The notes: generated by a model from the letters alone, not told the origin. DNA of 32,180 nucleotides from Sporomusaceae bacterium UBA1887 (GCA_002337925.1 DDHB01000018.1:73825-106004); one strand, 5' to 3'. Positions 17,641 to 24,712 are shown, numbered from the stretch's first letter. Numbers and translations: made by a program.

Positions 17641-17677
17641 AAAAAAAGGCTTTCTGCAGTTTCCTGGCAGAAAGCCT
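17641..17677 (-). terminator. attenuator terminator of the pyrimidine operon leader
   Basis: A perfect 11-bp stem (AGGCTTTCTGC, minus-strand arms 17677-17667 and 17657-17647) followed by seven T on the minus strand. It lies downstream of the leader promoter and PyrR site and 43 bases before the carrier start, as in PyrR-controlled attenuation. Confidence 0.85.
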
Positions 17678-17752
17678 CTGGCTTTTGTTATAAGTATGCA
17701 AAATGCACACCAGAGCCGTTCCCTTGCCAGCCTCGCAGGACTGTCTTAAAGG
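17676..17752 (-). promoter_or_regulatory. PyrR-binding anti-antiterminator and antiterminator
   Basis: On the minus strand, 17742-17729 reads AGTCCTGCGAGGCT, which fits the PyrR RNA-binding consensus ARUCCNGNGAGGYU at every position. It is held by an upper stem CAG/CTG and a lower stem CCTT/AAGG (hairpin 17752-17722). Further on, CTCTGG (17715-17710) can pair with CCAGAG (17681-17676), whose extension runs into the first arm of the terminator. Known scheme: PyrR with UMP stabilises the first hairpin, the antiterminator cannot form and transcription stops. Without UMP the operon is read. The pairing was worked out by hand. Confidence 0.88.
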
Positions 17753-17772
17753 TACCTGTTTAATTGTATATT

Positions 17773-17801
17773 ATTATGGCATGACCACAGCCTCATGTCA
17801 A
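17773..17801 (-). promoter_or_regulatory. promoter of the MFS-pyrF-pyrE operon
   Basis: A perfect TTGACA (17801-17796) and CATAAT (17778-17773), 17 bases apart on the minus strand. It begins 12 bases past the stop of the upstream gene. The predicted start near 17766 gives a leader of about 168 bases that holds the complete attenuator. Confidence 0.75.
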
Positions 17802-17812
17802 TGCCGTTTTTG

Positions 17813-18142
17813 TTATTTGGGCTGCCGGTCTGTTTTTGCGGGTTTGACAGGAATAGCTGAAAGAATCAGTTTTGTGCCTTCGCGATTTACTTTAATATCA
17901 AAATCAACAATGCCTTCTTTAAACAATTGCATTTTAATTTCTAGCAGACCTTTCCCGACTTTCTCCTGTAATTCGGGTGTGAAAAAAGAGCTGTGAAAAT
18001 CAGGCTGCTGCTTTTTGGCAACTGGTTTAACTGGTTTAGCAGCTTCCTCTTCTACTGGGCTATTCTCAAAAGTAATAACCTCTTTATGTCCGACAAACAT
18101 ATCGGCATCACTGAGATTCTTTTTAATGGTTAATTTGGCCAT
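17813..18142 (-). CDS. conserved-looking small protein of unknown function
   Basis: 109 residues from ATG 18142, with AGGTGA six bases upstream. Residues 1-30 look like a folded beta/alpha start (MAKLTIKKNLSDADMFVG). About 32-50 is a charged linker alternating Glu and Lys/Pro (VEEEAAKPVKPVAKK). About 55-100 is an alpha/beta unit (TPELQEKVGKGLLEIKMQ then strands DFDIKVN and KLILSAI). No signal peptide, no membrane segment, no metal motif. I do not recognise the family. It lies 52 bases after the arginase gene on the same strand with no terminator between, so it may be cotranscribed with arginase. The pyrimidine operon promoter begins just after its stop. Confidence 0.7.
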   Translation of the reverse strand: MAKLTIKKNLSDADMFVGHKEVITFENSPVEEEAAKPVKPVAKKQQPDFHSSFFTPELQEKVGKGLLEIKMQLFKEGIVDFDIKVNREGTKLILSAIPVKPAKTDRQPK

Positions 18143-18194
18143 GATTGTCACCTGCTTCGCTATACTTTACCACTATTATAAACTTCATAGCAAT

Positions 18195-19163
18195 TTATAA
18201 CAAGCAGCTTCGTCTTGTATTACCCGCACCTTGCCCTATCTGGCTGATGAAACTTTGCGAAGCCTGCATTACCGTTTCGCCGAACAACGCACTGATTAGT
18301 GCTACGGTTGCCGCAACGGTCTGTTCTTCCTCGTCTAATAATGGATTTAACTCAACAAACTCAGCTGAAGTAATACACCGCGATGCAAATAGCAGCTTTA
18401 GCGCCTGCAGGCTGTCGGCAAAGCTGATTCCGCTCCGGACAGGCGTACCCACTCCCGGCGCTTCCTTCGGATCAATGCCATCAAGATCAAAACTGAGATG
18501 AATGCCATCAACGCGCTCCTTTAGATAAGCGATTGTCTCTGAAATGACATTCTTCATGCCGAGCCGTTTTACATCCTGAGCAGTAAACACCTTAATACGC
18601 TTTTGCTCAATTAGCTGACGCTCACCGTCATCAAGGTCACGAACTCCGATGAGTACAATATTTTCGGCTTTTACCTTGCCGGCATAGCCACCTGCATTGA
18701 CTAGTGCAGGATGACCTAAGCCCATACTTGCAGCTAACGGCATGCCATGTATATTACCGCTAGGCGTTGTTTCAGTCGTATTCATATCCCCGTGTGCATC
18801 ATACCAGATAACACCCAGGTTTTCATAATGTTGTGCTATACCTGCTATTGTGCCAACAGAAATACTATGATCACCGCCTATGATTAGCGGCATCCGTTTA
18901 CTATCGATAATCTCTGATACGTTTTTTGCAATCTTTTCACTGGCAGCAGCAATCAGTCTGCCATTACGAAAAGATTCACACTGATGCCCCTCATGAGCAT
19001 TAGATGCAATTGCTACATCTCCTGCGTCGTTTATCTCTATTGATAACGCTTGCAGGCGTTTTAACAAACCTGCACTGCGCAATGCATCTGGAGCTAAGTT
19101 AGTACCAAACCGGGTTTGTCCAAGCCATTGTCCAATGCCAAGCAAAGTTACAGGTACTGTCAT
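18195..19163 (-). CDS. rocF: arginase
   Basis: 322 residues, slightly longer than the usual 300. Hydrolyses L-arginine to ornithine and urea with a binuclear manganese site. All metal-ligand motifs are present: GGDHS (96-100), DAHGD (122-126) and SFDLDGIDP (224-232), with SGNIHGMP for substrate contact and EFVELNP near the end. The spacing of these motifs fits arginase better than agmatinase, though the two are close relatives. ATG 19163 follows GAGGAAGG. It lies in the same direction as the small protein downstream. No urease or other arginine genes are in the window. Confidence 0.92.
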   Translation of the reverse strand: MTVPVTLLGIGQWLGQTRFGTNLAPDALRSAGLLKRLQALSIEINDAGDVAIASNAHEGHQCESFRNGRLIAAASEKIAKNVSEIIDSKRMPLIIGGDHSISVGTIAGIAQHYENLGVIWYDAHGDMNTTETTPSGNIHGMPLAASMGLGHPALVNAGGYAGKVKAENIVLIGVRDLDDGERQLIEQKRIKVFTAQDVKRLGMKNVISETIAYLKERVDGIHLSFDLDGIDPKEAPGVGTPVRSGISFADSLQALKLLFASRCITSAEFVELNPLLDEEEQTVAATVALISALFGETVMQASQSFISQIGQGAGNTRRSCLL

Positions 19164-19552
19164 GCAATCATCCCTTCCTCAAATACACTACTAATTTTTA
19201 TCATCGCTTTATTTTATATGCTATCGCAAATAAGCGCAATAGTGATTTTTCGAGAGATAATTGCCATTAATTAATGATTATGCATGTTTATGCAGACATT
19301 TGAGCTTTTACGATATTTTCTGGTAATTTTGACCCACTGCAATGCGGCAAAATACCTTGGCTGCGCAAAAAAGAAGGCTAAGAGGTTATTGCTTCTTTTG
19401 AGTAAAATCACATAAAAATTTTTAACTATAAATTTACTAAACCTCTTTTTACGGCACCTTAACTTTTCCTGGCATGGGGACGGTTCCAGTGCACACGATT
19501 TGCATTTTAAAAAACGCTTACTGCCAGAAGAGGCAATAAGCGTTCCTTACGT
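19164..19552. other. 389-base intergenic region
   Basis: No open frame with a ribosome-binding site was found. The left end should hold the arginase promoter (a weak TTGCGC-17-TAAAAT on the minus strand near 19213-19242). The right end holds the nitroreductase terminator. The middle is AT-rich. A short string GGGGACGGTTCC near 19475-19490 resembles one arm of dispersed palindromic elements seen in other bacterial genomes, but its partner arm is missing here. Confidence 0.4.
19507..19544 (-). terminator. intrinsic terminator of the nitroreductase gene
   Basis: Stem AACGCTTA/TAAGCGTT (19513-19520 with 19537-19544), extended inward by TGCC/GGCA after a one-base mismatch, with TTTT next on the minus strand. 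It starts nine bases after the nitroreductase stop. Confidence 0.85.
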
Positions 19553-20191
19553 TTATTCAATAATTGTCAAAATCTCTTCTACCGGCTTACGGGGCGGATA
19601 CGCCCACTTACCTTCGTCAGGTACCCCTAATGGTGACATGGCAGCAAGAAAATAGCCAGCTTTGGTAAACCCTATATATTCGCTGATTTCCTGTGCAGCG
19701 TAGGTAGGTCCAGTCATCCAGCAGGTTCCGTAGCCGAGATTGGCAGCAGCTAGCTGGAGATTCTCCAATGCCGCTGCAATATTCTGTACAGCCGGATTTG
19801 GCCTGGCATACTCCAAAGCCTCGTTGACAGGCATTACTCCTGCTGCTAATAAATCATCGGCCACTGTTGGGTAAGGACCGGCGTAAACGAGGACCAATAC
19901 CGGCGCGGCCTTGAAAACGGTATGGTAGTGTACCATGGCCCGTAACGCCTTCGCCTTGGCATCATCCTTAATATATCCTGCCAGTTTCTCATTCTTCGCC
20001 ATTACCAAGTTGGCAATGGCAGCAATTTTTTCTTTGTTAGTAACAACAACAAAATGCCAGTTCTGCAGGTTTTTCCCTGATGGAGCATAAGTAGCTGCTT
20101 TGATCATTTCTTGTAAGTGTTCAGCCGCAACCGGCTGGTCCTTAAATTTACGTACGCTGTGGCGCTGATAAATAAAATCTAATTTCGTCAT
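19553..20191 (-). CDS. nitroreductase-family FMN oxidoreductase
   Basis: 212 residues. The fold signature is clear: HSVRKFKDQPV at the N-terminus (the RxSxRxF-type FMN-binding start), ATYAPSGKNLQNWHFVVV, and AAANLGYGTCWMTGP for the second FMN contact. Such enzymes are FMN dimers that reduce nitro compounds, quinones or flavins with NAD(P)H; the physiological substrate is not visible. ATG 20191 follows AAAGGGG by eight bases; the frame is open further up but those codons lie within the end of the HD-GYP gene. The 28-base gap to the HD-GYP gene implies cotranscription. Confidence 0.92.
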   Translation of the reverse strand: MTKLDFIYQRHSVRKFKDQPVAAEHLQEMIKAATYAPSGKNLQNWHFVVVTNKEKIAAIANLVMAKNEKLAGYIKDDAKAKALRAMVHYHTVFKAAPVLVLVYAGPYPTVADDLLAAGVMPVNEALEYARPNPAVQNIAAALENLQLAAANLGYGTCWMTGPTYAAQEISEYIGFTKAGYFLAAMSPLGVPDEGKWAYPPRKPVEEILTIIE

Positions 20192-20219
20192 AAAACAAAC
20201 CCCTTTATCCTTTATTTCC

Positions 20220-20825
20220 TTATTCATAAAAACCAAAATGTTCACGAATAAACTCCGTAAATTGGCGGCAAAGCTCCGGATCAAACTGAACACCGGCACA
20301 ACTGGTAACTTCTATCAAACAAGCCTTCAAACAAATTGGGCTTCGATAACACCGTAAGCTGGTCATTGCATCAAAAGCATCACAGAGTGACAACATTCTG
20401 CTGTATGGAGGAATATCCTCTTGCTTCAGCCCTTTGGGATAGCCTTTACCATCCCACCGCTCATGATGGTGGCGTATAATCTCCACAATTGGTTCCATAC
20501 CCGCTATGGTTCCTAATAGTTCAGCACCATCCTGGGCATGCTGCTTCATAACCGCCAATTCCTCATCAGTCAGACGGCCTGGCTTATTCAGGATATGCTC
20601 AGGAGTATTAATTTTTCCTACATCATGCATCAAGCCTACCATGTATGCTAAATTAATCTGCTCTGGTGCAAAGTCCAAATAAGCTGCAAGGCCGGCCATC
20701 AATTCAGCAACATGTTCAGCATGCCTGGCTGTATACTCATCGCGAAAATAAATTTTATTACAATAATGATCGATTGCATCCATATTGACCTGGTCTATCA
20801 GCAACGGAGCCTGCTTATTGCTCAT
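20220..20825 (-). CDS. HD-GYP-type phosphohydrolase (probable cyclic-di-GMP phosphodiesterase)
   Basis: 201 residues, one domain with a short N-terminal lead and no sensor or receiver part. The catalytic residues are visible: HDVGK (67-71) and HHERWDGKGYP (120-130), the full HHExxDGxGYP motif that separates HD-GYP from ordinary HD proteins. The family opens cyclic-di-GMP to pGpG or GMP and so affects motility and surface growth. The domain is near the minimal length. ATG 20825 follows AAGGTGAG closely. It is the first gene of a pair with the nitroreductase and is divergent from the DUF2087 regulator. Confidence 0.9.
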   Translation of the reverse strand: MSNKQAPLLIDQVNMDAIDHYCNKIYFRDEYTARHAEHVAELMAGLAAYLDFAPEQINLAYMVGLMHDVGKINTPEHILNKPGRLTDEELAVMKQHAQDGAELLGTIAGMEPIVEIIRHHHERWDGKGYPKGLKQEDIPPYSRMLSLCDAFDAMTSLRCYRSPICLKACLIEVTSCAGVQFDPELCRQFTEFIREHFGFYE

Positions 20826-20970
20826 TTCTCACCTTGCAAGAATTCGTTCATTTCCAAAATACGTATATACATAATTTGTTATTGCCAGCCATTATCCCTT
20901 TCGGAATTCTTGCCGCATGAAAATTTAACAAAGAATACTGTACTACAAAGCTACTCCAATTATTGGTTTG

Positions 20971-20999
20971 TTGACATTTTATAGACGAAATAGTAATAT
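20971..20999 (+). promoter_or_regulatory. promoter of the DUF2087 regulator and GIY-YIG pair
   Basis: TTGACA (20971-20976) and TAATAT (20994-20999) with 17 bases between. Transcription would start near 21006, about 33 bases before the ATG. Confidence 0.8.
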
Positions 21000-21006
21000 G
21001 TCTATA
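20980..21006. promoter_or_regulatory. candidate autoregulatory operator (inverted repeat over the -10 box)
   Basis: TATAGAC (20980-20986) and GTCTATA (21000-21006) are perfect inverted copies separated by 13 bases, bracketing the -10 box. Downstream, ATAGATAA occurs twice (about 21003-21010 and 21019-21026). This is where a repressor would block RNA polymerase; the first gene of the unit codes for a DNA-binding protein. Confidence 0.6.
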
Positions 21007-21038
21007 GATAAAATAAACATAGATAAGGATGGTTTGAT

Positions 21039-21803
21039 ATGAAACAGCTATCTGATTTGTTTTGGAATGCCTCTGTTGCCGAATTGCAGCAAGGATATAT
21101 ATATTGCGAGCACAGCCAGGAATATATGTGCCTCATCTGCGGCCACAAATCAATTAAAGGTATTATTTACGCTGACGAAGCCACCTATTATGAGGCTGAA
21201 AAATATATACAGCTTCATATTTATCGTGAACACTCTTCAACATTTGCCTACTTGTTGAGCCTGGATAAAAAATTTACCGGTTTAACGGATCATCAGAAAA
21301 CGTTGCTTACCCACTTTTACGAAGGCCGAACTGATGCCGATATTGTCCGGGAAACAGGAAGTGGCAGCACTTCCACTATCCGCAATCACCGCTTTACGTT
21401 AAGAGAAAAAGAAAAGCAGGCAAAAGTATTTTTAGCCATTATGGGAATGGTAACTGCCAAACCTGCGCAGCAGTCTTCCTTTATCACCATTCATAAGACC
21501 GCTACTATGGTTGATGAACGATATGCTATGACAGAAGAGGACAACGAAAAAATCTTACGTGCCTATTTTCCTGAAGGCTTAGCAGGTCCATTAAGTGAGT
21601 TTCCTGGTAAAGAAAAACGCAAAGTAGCTGTTTTACGGCATATTATCAAGCGGTTTGATCCGAACTGCCGCTATTCAGAAAAAGAGGTCAATGCCATCCT
21701 AAAAAAAGTCCATTCCGACTACGTAACGCTGCGGCGTTATTTAATCGAGTATGGGTTCATGGACCGCATTGCCGATGGCTCCCAGTATTGGGTCATGTTA
21801 TAA
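21039..21803 (+). CDS. zinc-finger/HTH regulator with DUF2087 domain
   Basis: 254 residues in three parts. Residues 20-70 hold C31-x2-C34 followed by H60-x4-H65, a likely zinc site. Residues 78-135 are a LuxR/sigma-like helix-turn-helix region (LTDHQKTLLTHFYEGRTDADIVRETG, written here in parts: LTDHQKTLL, then GRTDADIVRETG, then TIRNHRF as the recognition area). Residues 170-250 are a DUF2087 domain, with EFPGKEKRKVAVL, RYSEKEVNAIL and LRRYLIEYGFMDR typical of that family of predicted transcription factors. ATG 21039 follows AAGGATGG. It is divergent from the HD-GYP gene and followed 17 bases later by the GIY-YIG gene. Ligand and targets are unknown; autoregulation is suggested by the promoter repeat. 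Confidence 0.85.
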   Translation: MKQLSDLFWNASVAELQQGYIYCEHSQEYMCLICGHKSIKGIIYADEATYYEAEKYIQLHIYREHSSTFAYLLSLDKKFTGLTDHQKTLLTHFYEGRTDADIVRETGSGSTSTIRNHRFTLREKEKQAKVFLAIMGMVTAKPAQQSSFITIHKTATMVDERYAMTEEDNEKILRAYFPEGLAGPLSEFPGKEKRKVAVLRHIIKRFDPNCRYSEKEVNAILKKVHSDYVTLRRYLIEYGFMDRIADGSQYWVML

Positions 21804-21820
21804 TAAAGGAGTGTATTTTT

Positions 21821-22180
21821 ATGGATAGAAAAAAAGAATTGAAAACCCGCTATAAGGAAACACCGCGTCCTACCGGGATTTATCAAATACGCAATACTGC
21901 TAACGGCAAACTTCTAATCGGCAGCAGCCTTAACTTAGACGGCTCTGTGAACAGCAACCGGTTTCAATTGAAAATGAACTGTCATCGCAATTCCCAATTA
22001 CAGCAGGACTGGCAGACTTACGGTGAGACTTCTTTTACTTTTGAGATATTGGAAGAGTTAAAGCCGGCTGATATTCAATCGCCCGACTGTAAAGAAATAT
22101 TAAACAAATTAGAAGAACAGTGGCTGCTCAAACTACAGCCCTACGGTAATAAAGGTTATAACAAAATACCTGCGAAGTAA
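21821..22180 (+). CDS. GIY-YIG-domain protein with altered second tyrosine
   Basis: 119 residues, a single domain. The GIY motif is at 19-21 and the second motif reads KLLIGSS (30-36), so Leu32 stands where the catalytic-site tyrosine of YIG usually is. Arg47 and His55 (NRFQLKMNCHR), then the WQTYGETSFTFEILEEL segment and a late Glu (LEEQWL, about 98) match homing-endonuclease-like GIY-YIG proteins that cut DNA with one metal ion. The lost tyrosine may lower or change activity. ATG 21821 follows AAAGGAGTG by seven bases. The gene lies 17 bases after the DUF2087 regulator and both should be one transcript. No intron or mobile element surrounds it. Confidence 0.85.
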   Translation: MDRKKELKTRYKETPRPTGIYQIRNTANGKLLIGSSLNLDGSVNSNRFQLKMNCHRNSQLQQDWQTYGETSFTFEILEELKPADIQSPDCKEILNKLEEQWLLKLQPYGNKGYNKIPAK

Positions 22181-22181
22181 A

Positions 22182-22208
22182 AGACTCCCGGCTTAAAGCC
22201 GGGAGTCT
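22182..22208. terminator. bidirectional terminator between GIY-YIG and PHP genes
   Basis: A perfect 12-bp GC-rich stem (AGACTCCCGGCT and its complement) with a 3-base loop. TTTT follows on the minus strand; the plus-strand tail is a weaker CTTCT. It lies between two convergent stop codons. Confidence 0.88.
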
Positions 22209-22215
22209 CTTCTAT

Positions 22216-23037
22216 CTATTGCGGATAAATTGATTCTAATGTGAGTTCATTCAACCGGATGTCAGGATAACCCAATCGGCGATCAGGCAAAAACACGCCA
22301 TGGCAATCAGAACCGCCGGTAATCAGCTTGTTGTGACGGCGGCTCCATGCTATAGCAGCACGCACCGTTTCTGCTTTATGGCTGGGATGATAGCACTCAA
22401 CACCGGCGATATCAACCTTGCCAAAATAATTTAACGTTTCTTCCAATTCAGTGCCGTGAAAAGCGCTGCCCGGATGAGCCAGCACCGGAATTCCTCCCGC
22501 CTGGCGGATCGTTTCTATCGCCTTGACAGGCGATGGAAACTCAGGGAAAGTAATTCCTGCAAGTGGCGTAAAGAGATTAGCAAAAAAGTCCTTCGCATCT
22601 GTGCATAAGCCTTTATCAATCAAGAAGCTTAAGGATTTCCATCCTCCCCGGGCAGGATTATGCTGATAGTCGACATATTCCTGATAATCCAACTTTATAC
22701 CTGCAGCAATTAGTTTCTTAATACTGTCGTGATCTGCTTCTTCCATTAACTCATAATTATGTTTTAGTAATTGCTGCAACGCTGCTGTCTGCAAGTTAAT
22801 TTTATATCCTAAAATATGAAATGATTGCCTTTTTAGCGTCGTGGATATTTCCACTCCTGTACAAAAGCCAATTCCTGCAGTTGCTGCTAATTGTTCAGTT
22901 TCGGTAACATTAGCAACAGTATCATGGTCGGTGACCGCAAAAAAAGAGATTCCAGCTTGCTGTATTTGAGAGACTAATTGCTCCGGCGTCCAAGATCCAT
23001 CTGATGCAGTCGTATGAATATGTAAATCTACCTTCAC
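22216..23037 (-). CDS. PHP-domain phosphoesterase (RNase AM/TrpH-YciV type)
   Basis: 273 residues. The PHP metal motifs are DLHIHTTASDGS (4-15), AVTDHDT (34-40), GVEIS, VLAHPG and GGSDCHG, as in the YciV/RNase AM group that removes 5' nucleotides from short RNA or hydrolyses 3',5'-bisnucleotides. It is longer than the HisK type and lacks the polymerase-linked extension. GTG 23037 follows AGGAGG. It starts 18 bases after the glycosyltransferase stop, so the two are cotranscribed, though no shared function is obvious. Confidence 0.9.
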   Translation of the reverse strand: MKVDLHIHTTASDGSWTPEQLVSQIQQAGISFFAVTDHDTVANVTETEQLAATAGIGFCTGVEISTTLKRQSFHILGYKINLQTAALQQLLKHNYELMEEADHDSIKKLIAAGIKLDYQEYVDYQHNPARGGWKSLSFLIDKGLCTDAKDFFANLFTPLAGITFPEFPSPVKAIETIRQAGGIPVLAHPGSAFHGTELEETLNYFGKVDIAGVECYHPSHKAETVRAAIAWSRRHNKLITGGSDCHGVFLPDRRLGYPDIRLNELTLESIYPQ

Positions 23038-23055
23038 AAAAACCTCCTACTTAAA

Positions 23056-24099
23056 TTAGTGCAGATAGGGCTTAATAGCTTGTATTACCTGCTGAGGCAG
23101 AACATCCTTCATGCATTGCTGATGATTGAAGCGGCACTTCATTTTATGACAAGTCCTGCAGCCTAGCTCTGCCTCCAAAACAGAATGGCCTTGTTCCAAC
23201 GGACCAAAGCGCTTAGGATTAGTGGGTCCGAAGATGCTAACAGTAGGGATTCCCATAGCTATCGCCATATGCAAAGGTCCTGTATCACCAGTGACAACGA
23301 CGGTAGATTTTTTCAGTAAGGCAGCCAATTGAGGCAAATTTGTATGTCCTACGGCATCAATAACAGGTGCGCTCGTTTTCTGCAATACTTGTTGCGCCAG
23401 GCAGCGGTCAGCCGGACCACCACACAGCATAACTCTCGCATGCTGAGCTAGTGCATCGGCAAGCTCAGCAAAATATTCGGGAGGCCAGTTTTTGGCAGAC
23501 CATGTTGTTGCCGGTATAAGTGCAACAAGCTTTTGCTGCGGCTTGATCCCTGCCGAGGCCAGAAACTGCTCTGCGAAGTCAATATCTGGTTTCGTTAATT
23601 CCAGCGTCATATTGTAACTGCCAGGCTTAATGCCGAAAGGCTGCAGTATGCTGAGATACCGCTGAATCATATGGCTTTCGCTTTCTGGAGCAGGCGCTAT
23701 TTCCGTCATAAATAAGCTATTCAGTTCTCGCGTGTTTGATAGGCCGATGCGCCTTTTAGCACCACTGGCTAGTGCCACCATGCCGCTTAAGAAAAGGCCA
23801 TGCACATCAAGTGCAATATCAAAATTACGGGCACGCAAATCAAGACGAAGCTGTTGCCACAGCTTCCAGGCCTCAGCAAAACGGCCATGGCGCATATGAT
23901 CTTCCCATTTTTCCCGCGGCCATACATAGACCTCATCGATGTAAGGGTTAGCTTCCAGCAAATCTGCCGCCCCCCGGCCAACGACCCATGTTATATGTGC
24001 AGCAGGAAAGGCTTGCTTCAATTCTCGTACAACAGGAGTACAATGCAATACATCCCCAATTGAGCTAAGCCGAATAACTAAAAAACGCTTGGCGGTCAC
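23056..24099 (-). CDS. glycosyltransferase family 9 (ADP-heptose:LPS heptosyltransferase-like)
   Basis: 347 residues, a two-domain GT-B enzyme. The N-terminal half starts FLVIRLSSIGDVLHCTPVVREL, split here as FLVIRLSSIGDV and TPVVREL, the hallmark of WaaC/WaaF-like proteins. The C-terminal half has ATTWSAKNWPPEYFAEL and the nucleotide-sugar site TGDTGPLHMA followed by VSIFGPTNPKRFGP. The family adds heptose to the LPS inner core at the cytoplasmic face of the inner membrane, which supports a diderm host. Near the end lie four cysteines spaced C-x2-C-x4-C-x6-C (CRTCHKMKC then C), perhaps a metal site. GTG 24099 follows AAAGGAG. The operon continues with the PHP gene. Confidence 0.92.
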   Translation of the reverse strand: MTAKRFLVIRLSSIGDVLHCTPVVRELKQAFPAAHITWVVGRGAADLLEANPYIDEVYVWPREKWEDHMRHGRFAEAWKLWQQLRLDLRARNFDIALDVHGLFLSGMVALASGAKRRIGLSNTRELNSLFMTEIAPAPESESHMIQRYLSILQPFGIKPGSYNMTLELTKPDIDFAEQFLASAGIKPQQKLVALIPATTWSAKNWPPEYFAELADALAQHARVMLCGGPADRCLAQQVLQKTSAPVIDAVGHTNLPQLAALLKKSTVVVTGDTGPLHMAIAMGIPTVSIFGPTNPKRFGPLEQGHSVLEAELGCRTCHKMKCRFNHQQCMKDVLPQQVIQAIKPYLH

Positions 24100-24119
24100 T
24101 ATAATCTCCTTTAATACAG

Positions 24120-24133
24120 ATAGTATTTACTAT
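24120..24133. promoter_or_regulatory. short palindrome upstream of the glycosyltransferase gene
   Basis: ATAGTA-TT-TACTAT is a perfect 6+2+6 inverted repeat in the 79-base gap between the Lrp gene and the glycosyltransferase start. It could be an operator, but it is short and AT-rich in an AT-rich gap. Confidence 0.3.
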
Positions 24134-24178
24134 ATACAAATATGTTCTCTTTCATCCGAATATCTTCTTACATAATCT

Positions 24179-24592
24179 CTATTCCAGCTTTTCAATCGAT
24201 AAGTTTACACGGTAATTTCCGTAGCGCAGCAGTAAATTTAAAAAGCTGGTTAAATCTGAATTAGCAGGAAAGCAGGCCTTTAACCAATAACAGCCTTCTC
24301 CGCTGATACGATGCACTTCTTCTACTTCTGTCCGGCTCTTAAGAAACTGCCGCAGTTCATCATGAAGCGTAGTCTTCATAAAGATGGTAATTAGAGCAAT
24401 AACCGGTTTTCCTAGCTTACTTTCATCCATAATAGCTGTATACCGTTCAATAATCCCCAGATCCTCAAGCCGGTGAACCCGATCGGCAACAGCTTGTCCG
24501 GTAAGATGAATCTGACGGCCGATTTCTTTCCATTGAGCCCTTCCATTACGTTTTAGATATTCGATAATTTCATAATCGATATAATCAAGCAT
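24179..24592 (-). CDS. Lrp/AsnC-family transcriptional regulator
   Basis: 137 residues, a little short for the family (150-165). Residues 2-50 form the AsnC helix-turn-helix (DYIDYEIIEYLKRNGR, then EIGRQIHLTGQAVADRVHRLE). From about residue 60 a RAM/ligand domain follows (VIALITIFMKTT, VEEVHRISGEGCYWL, then the last strand of the beta sandwich), where an amino acid often binds. ATG 24592 has GGAAAGGAA upstream. It is divergent from the MBL hydrolase gene, whose regulation it might govern; it is also upstream of the glycosyltransferase gene on the same strand. Confidence 0.9.
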   Translation of the reverse strand: MLDYIDYEIIEYLKRNGRAQWKEIGRQIHLTGQAVADRVHRLEDLGIIERYTAIMDESKLGKPVIALITIFMKTTLHDELRQFLKSRTEVEEVHRISGEGCYWLKACFPANSDLTSFLNLLLRYGNYRVNLSIEKLE

Positions 24593-24633
24593 AATTGTTC
24601 ATTTCCTTTCCTGACGTAAGCGACAGCCAGCTT

Positions 24634-24663
24634 TTGACTTGCGTGCCTATTAGAGATTACAGT
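24634..24663 (+). promoter_or_regulatory. promoter of the MBL-fold hydrolase gene
   Basis: TTGACT (24634-24639) and TACAGT (24658-24663), 18 bases apart, in the gap divergent from the Lrp gene. The -10 box is imperfect. Confidence 0.45.
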
Positions 24664-24712
24664 CACTATAGGCTATGCTTATGATAAGACTATGATAAGG
24701 GGGCAGGAAGAT

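Noticed and set aside
19475..19490. REP-like or transposon-derived element around GGGGACGGTTCC
   Set aside because: Only one possible arm is seen and no partner arm, transposase or target duplication is present; not enough to call an element.
21821..22180. Homing endonuclease of a group I intron
   Set aside because: The gene stands in a normal two-gene transcript with no intron-like flanks or interrupted gene, so it is treated as a stand-alone GIY-YIG protein.
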